Assembly: GCF_024298965.1 (NCBI RefSeq)
Contig: NZ_CP085193.1
Location: forward strand, 8,928,001-8,992,000
DNA: 64,000 bases
Direction of reading: 5' to 3'
Origin: Streptomyces rapamycinicus NRRL 5491
GTDB taxonomy: Bacteria > Actinomycetota > Actinomycetes > Streptomycetales > Streptomycetaceae
The translations under genes were made by a program, and so were the position numbers. Below, one piece after another: positions 61,075 to 64,000 of this stretch. Every line of letters begins with the position of its first letter. Positions within the stretch are counted from its first letter, which is position 1. The notes under the pieces were generated by a model. The model worked only from the letters and a program-made list of their open reading frames with translations, did not search any database and was not told the DNA's origin.

Positions 61075-61500
61075 GTGGATCCGTGGGTGTGGTGGCTGAT
61101 CGCCGCCGTAGGACTGGGCATCCCGCTCGTGCTGACCGCGATGCCCGAATTCGGGATGGTCGCGGTCGGCGCCGTGGCCGGTGCCATCACCGACGCGCTC
61201 GGCGGCGGCATCGTGCTTCAAGTCGTCGTCTTCTGCGCCGTCTCCGTGGCATTGGTCGCCGTCGTACGCCCGATGGCAGTGCGCAGCCGCCGTCAGCAGC
61301 CCGAGCTGCGCAGCGGCATCGAGGCGCTGAAGGGCCGCCAGGCCGTCGTCCTCGAGCGCGTCGACGACGGCGGAGGCGGCCGGATCAAGCTCGCGGGCGA
61401 GGTGTGGTCCGCGCGCTCACTCGACCCCGACCAGGCCTACGAACCAGGGCAGCAGGTCGACGTGGTGGAGATCGACGGTGCGACGGCCGTCGTCATGTAG
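61075..61500 (+). CDS. Short NfeD family membrane protein
   Basis: The 141-residue protein has two or three N-terminal membrane helices (about 4-25, 28-48 and 50-70) and a C-terminal OB-fold NfeD domain (about 85-141; GRQAVVLERVDDGGGGRIKL, WSARSL). There is no protease domain, so it is the short type that pairs with SPFH proteins. GTG at 61075 is chosen from the leaderless -10 spacing and because the family begins near DPWVWWLIAA. The SPFH gene follows 151 bp later. Confidence 0.88.
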   Translation: MDPWVWWLIAAVGLGIPLVLTAMPEFGMVAVGAVAGAITDALGGGIVLQVVVFCAVSVALVAVVRPMAVRSRRQQPELRSGIEALKGRQAVVLERVDDGGGGRIKLAGEVWSARSLDPDQAYEPGQQVDVVEIDGATAVVM

Positions 61501-61651
61501 ACGCCGTAGCGGGGTGTCCTACCAAGAGTTGAGGGCGCCCCGGTTGAGCTGCGGAGTCGACCATCGATCTGACAGACTCCACCCTCGGGAACCGTCAGAC
61601 TTGATCATCCCGACCATCCGAATCGCCGCATGAAGGGCACGGGGAGCCGCT

Positions 61652-62611
61652 GTGGAACCGATCATCATCGTCCTGATCATCCTCGTGGTGCTGGTCTTCA
61701 TCGCACTGATCAAGACGATCCAGGTCATCCCACAGGCCAGCGCCGCCATCGTGGAGCGCTTCGGACGCTACACACGCACCCTCAACGCGGGCCTGAACAT
61801 CGTCGTCCCGTTCATCGACTCGATCCGCAACCGCGTCGACCTCCGTGAACAGGTCGTGCCCTTCCCCCCGCAGCCGGTGATCACCCAGGACAACCTGGTG
61901 GTGAACATCGACACCGTCATCTACTACCAGGTGACCGACGCCCGCGCCGCCACCTACGAAGTGGCCAGCTACATCCAGGCGATCGAGCAGCTGACCGTCA
62001 CCACCCTGCGGAACATCATCGGTGGCATGGACCTCGAGCGCACCCTGACCTCCCGCGAGGAGATCAACGCGGCGCTGCGCGGCGTCCTCGACGAGGCCAC
62101 CGGCAAATGGGGCATCCGCGTCAACCGCGTGGAGCTCAAGGCCATCGAGCCGCCCACCTCCATCCAGGACTCGATGGAGAAGCAGATGCGCGCCGACCGT
62201 GACAAGCGCGCCGCGATCCTCCAGGCCGAAGGTGTCCGGCAGTCCGAGATCCTGCGCGCCGAGGGTGAGAAGCAGTCCGCGATCCTGCGGGCCGAGGGTG
62301 AGTCCAAGGCCGCCGCGCTGCGCGCCGAGGGCGAGGCGCAGGCCATCCGCACGGTCTTCGAATCCATCCACGCCGGCGACCCGGACCAGAAGCTGCTCTC
62401 GTACCAGTACCTCCAGATGCTGCCGAAGATCGCCGAGGGCGACGCCAACAAGCTCTGGATCGTACCCAGCGAGATCGGCGACGCCCTCAAGGGCCTCGGC
62501 GGGGCCATGGGCAACTTCGGCCCGTTGACCGGCGGCGGAAACGGCGGCGGCACCCCCGGCCCCACCGGTAAGGAGCCCGCCCCGCGCCGCGAACAGCCCA
62601 CGATCGACTGA
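61652..62611 (+). CDS. SPFH/band 7 (stomatin-like) membrane protein
   Basis: The 319-residue protein has an N-terminal membrane hairpin (about 3-22, IIIVLIILVVLVFIALIKTI). The SPFH domain (about 25-185) has ASAAIVERFGRYTRTLNAGL and VEASY-type segments such as YEVASYIQAIEQLTVTTLRN. A coiled-coil region with repeated AEG units (about 190-235) and a Gly/Pro-rich tail follow. Stomatin-like proteins organise membrane domains and support membrane proteases, working with NfeD. GTG at 61652 follows GGGGAG. Confidence 0.92.
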   Translation: MEPIIIVLIILVVLVFIALIKTIQVIPQASAAIVERFGRYTRTLNAGLNIVVPFIDSIRNRVDLREQVVPFPPQPVITQDNLVVNIDTVIYYQVTDARAATYEVASYIQAIEQLTVTTLRNIIGGMDLERTLTSREEINAALRGVLDEATGKWGIRVNRVELKAIEPPTSIQDSMEKQMRADRDKRAAILQAEGVRQSEILRAEGEKQSAILRAEGESKAAALRAEGEAQAIRTVFESIHAGDPDQKLLSYQYLQMLPKIAEGDANKLWIVPSEIGDALKGLGGAMGNFGPLTGGGNGGGTPGPTGKEPAPRREQPTID

Positions 62612-62659
62612 ACGGACGGCGGCGGGGCGGCCCCTCAGCGCCTTCGCCAGGGATGGGAC

Positions 62660-63163
62660 TCAGGCGGGCAGCGCCAGCCACTCCGGCAGACCGTCCCGCT
62701 CCGCCGCCCCCAGTGCCAGCAGCAGCGCATCCGAAGGCGTCGGCTCGAACGGCGCCTTGAGCAGCCGCATCCCCGCCTGCTCCGGAGTCCGGTCCGCCTT
62801 ACGGTGGTTGTCCTCGGCACACGAGGCGACCGTATTCAGCCAGGTGTCCCCGCCCCCGCGCGACCGCGGCACCACATGGTCCACGGTCGTCGCCCGGCGG
62901 CCGCAGTACGCGCACCGGTGCTGGTCCCGGACCAGCACCCCGCGCCGCGACCACGGCGCACGTCTTCGGAACGGCACCCGTACGTAACGGCACAGCCGGA
63001 TCACCCGCGGCAGCGGCAGATCGACGTCCGCAGCCCGCACCCGCAGCCCCGGGTGGGCGTGTTCGACGACGGCCTTGTCCTGGAGGACCAGCACCACGGC
63101 GCGCCGCAGCGTGACCGTCGCCAGCGGCTCGAAGCTCGCGTTCAGAACCAGCGTCTCGCGCAT
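62660..63163 (-). CDS. HNH endonuclease family protein
   Basis: The 167-residue protein has the conserved actinobacterial start RETLVLNASFEPLATVTLRR and an HNH domain (about 85-135): CAYCGRRATTVDHVVPRSRG, then GGDTWLNTVASCAEDNHRKA, with two Cys pairs for zinc and the catalytic His. Despite its nuclease fold, its biological role is unknown. ATG at 63163 is preferred; a GTG two codons upstream is possible. The gene is convergent with the SPFH gene. Confidence 0.9.
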   Translation of the reverse strand: MRETLVLNASFEPLATVTLRRAVVLVLQDKAVVEHAHPGLRVRAADVDLPLPRVIRLCRYVRVPFRRRAPWSRRGVLVRDQHRCAYCGRRATTVDHVVPRSRGGGDTWLNTVASCAEDNHRKADRTPEQAGMRLLKAPFEPTPSDALLLALGAAERDGLPEWLALPA

Positions 63164-63268
63164 CCCGACCACCCCCGCGTCCCGGTGTCCCGGCCCGCGC
63201 CGGAGATCGGCGGGACCGGGATCAACTCTGGCCGGGAGCCTGGCCGAGAACAACGCAATTTCGCCGCG

Positions 63269-63808
63269 TCAGCCCGCGGCCGGCACCTCGTACTCCCCGA
63301 TCAACTGGGCCCGCCCCAGCGTGTGGAACCGCAGATTGAAGCCGACCACCGCGGGCGAGGCGTCCGCGTCCGGGCCCAGCTTCTCGGCGTCCACCGCGTA
63401 GACGGTGAACACATAGCGGTGCGGACCGTCCCCGGGCGGCGGCGCGGCCCCGCCGAAGTCACGGGTCCCGTAGTCGTTGCGCGCCTGTACGGCACCCTCG
63501 GGCAGGCCGGTGAAGCCACCGCTGCCCGCACCCGCCGGAAGCTCGGTGACGGTGGCCGGGATGTCGAACGCCACCCAGTGCCAGAACCCGCTGCCCGTCG
63601 GCGCGTCAGGGTCGAAGCAGGTGACGGCGAAGCTCTTCGTCCCCTCCGGGAAACCCTCCCAGCGCAGCTGCGGAGAGGTGTTCCCCTCAGCCTGCACCTG
63701 GGCGGACTTGAGCGTGCCGCCCGGTGCCACATCGTCGCTCACCACCGTGAACGACGGCACCGGCGGATGGAAGTCGTGCGGGAGCGGGGCCCGGTTCTGC
63801 TCGGACAC
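63269..63808 (-). CDS. YbhB/YbcL family (PEBP, Raf kinase inhibitor-like) protein
   Basis: The 179-residue protein has the PEBP motifs [40 protein letters not shown] and [18 protein letters not shown]. The fold binds phosphorylated head groups; bacterial roles are unclear. GTG at 63808 ([12 protein letters not shown]) has GAGGAGG about 10 nt upstream. An ATG at 63841 would add 11 residues. No signal peptide is present. Confidence 0.9.
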   Translation of the reverse strand: MSEQNRAPLPHDFHPPVPSFTVVSDDVAPGGTLKSAQVQAEGNTSPQLRWEGFPEGTKSFAVTCFDPDAPTGSGFWHWVAFDIPATVTELPAGAGSGGFTGLPEGAVQARNDYGTRDFGGAAPPPGDGPHRYVFTVYAVDAEKLGPDADASPAVVGFNLRFHTLGRAQLIGEYEVPAAG

Positions 63809-63895
63809 GTCGAGAACCTCCTCGAAGTCGCAGTGGATCATCTCCGCGGCCAGCCTAACGAGACCGGTACCCGGCGGGCTGGCACCATGGCGCCC

Positions 63896-64000
63896 ATGAC
63901 CGGCCCCACCCTCGCCCTCCACCTGCGCCTCGACGGCGTGACGGACAAGGACGGCTTCCTCGCCCGCTGCGCCCGGGACCTGCGCTTTCCCGACTGGTAC
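63896..64000 (+). CDS. Barstar-like protein, 5' part only
   Basis: The first 35 codons are in the window: [20 protein letters not shown], then [15 protein letters not shown]. This start, with [19 protein letters not shown] followed by FPDWY, matches barstar family proteins, RNase (barnase-type) inhibitors, where GxNWDAL would come next. The gene runs off the end. The ATG at 63896 has CACCAT 7 nt upstream, a near-leaderless pattern; an ATG three codons earlier is possible. Confidence 0.65.
   Translation, partial: MTGPTLALHLRLDGVTDKDGFLARCARDLRFPDWY

Overview
The window is a 64 kb piece of a Streptomyces-type chromosome. The DNA is very GC-rich with strongly GC-biased third codon positions. 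Several families are largely or wholly streptomycete: a short chaplin, a streptophobe-type membrane protein, a 38-residue SGM_5486-type peptide, an Asp23/AmaP envelope cluster beside a 'P10 family' protein, a Scr1/WhiJ-type HTH plus DUF397 pair, and chromosomal fabG-fabI. Genes are dense, on both strands, often joined by ATGA or GTGA overlaps. Convergent pairs are closed by GC-rich hairpins. No rRNA, tRNA, CRISPR array or complete insertion sequence was seen.

Layout. 0-3.5 kb: an ABC-F protein with a possible short upstream ORF, a small HTH protein and an enoyl-CoA hydratase. 3.5-10.4 kb: a signalling block with an ATPase/GAF/PP2C phosphatase divergent from a 1,464-residue multi-HAMP hybrid histidine kinase, which overlaps a response regulator. 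10.4-13.8 kb: the Asp23/AmaP envelope-stress cluster. 14-19.5 kb: an SDR, a GH15 (trehalase-like) enzyme, a MITE-like element at the stop codon of a SURF1 gene, a zinc-ribbon protein, a DEDDh exonuclease with BRCT, and a truncated gene. 19.6-24 kb: a membrane fatty-acid-hydroxylase family enzyme coupled to a lysoplasmalogenase, a membrane protein and a secreted subtilase. 24-33 kb: acetate uptake (DUF485 + symporter), moaA, small conserved proteins, tyrS and tldD/tldE.

33-41.6 kb is the accessory-looking part. It holds an HTH/DUF397 pair divergent from an anti-sigma-like ATPase and a Uma2 nuclease, a degraded fragment of tldD, and then a polymorphic-toxin operon read leftwards: SseB-like protein, helper, 1,489-residue WXG/RHS toxin, and candidate immunity protein. 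The toxin tip and the immunity gene are visibly lower in GC than the rest, as expected for exchanged toxin cassettes.

41.7-64 kb returns to core functions: a secreted ThuA protein, a ferredoxin-MBL protein, fabG-fabI for fatty-acid elongation, a GntR regulator divergent from an MFS exporter, a SixA-like phosphatase, serB, a streptophobe protein, an FHA-FHA-ABC exporter, a secreted lytic transglycosylase with a structured leader, a GAF kinase/LuxR regulator pair, a chaplin, an ABC ATPase, NfeD plus SPFH, HNH and YbhB proteins, and a barstar-like gene cut by the window edge.

The best leads for something undescribed are the RHS toxin/immunity cassette, the two-gene ether-lipid operon, the MITE-like element sitting exactly on a stop codon, the leaderless micro-ORF before the ABC-F gene, and paired structures before the transglycosylase and fabG genes. 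All assignments were made by reading the sequence; no database search was run.
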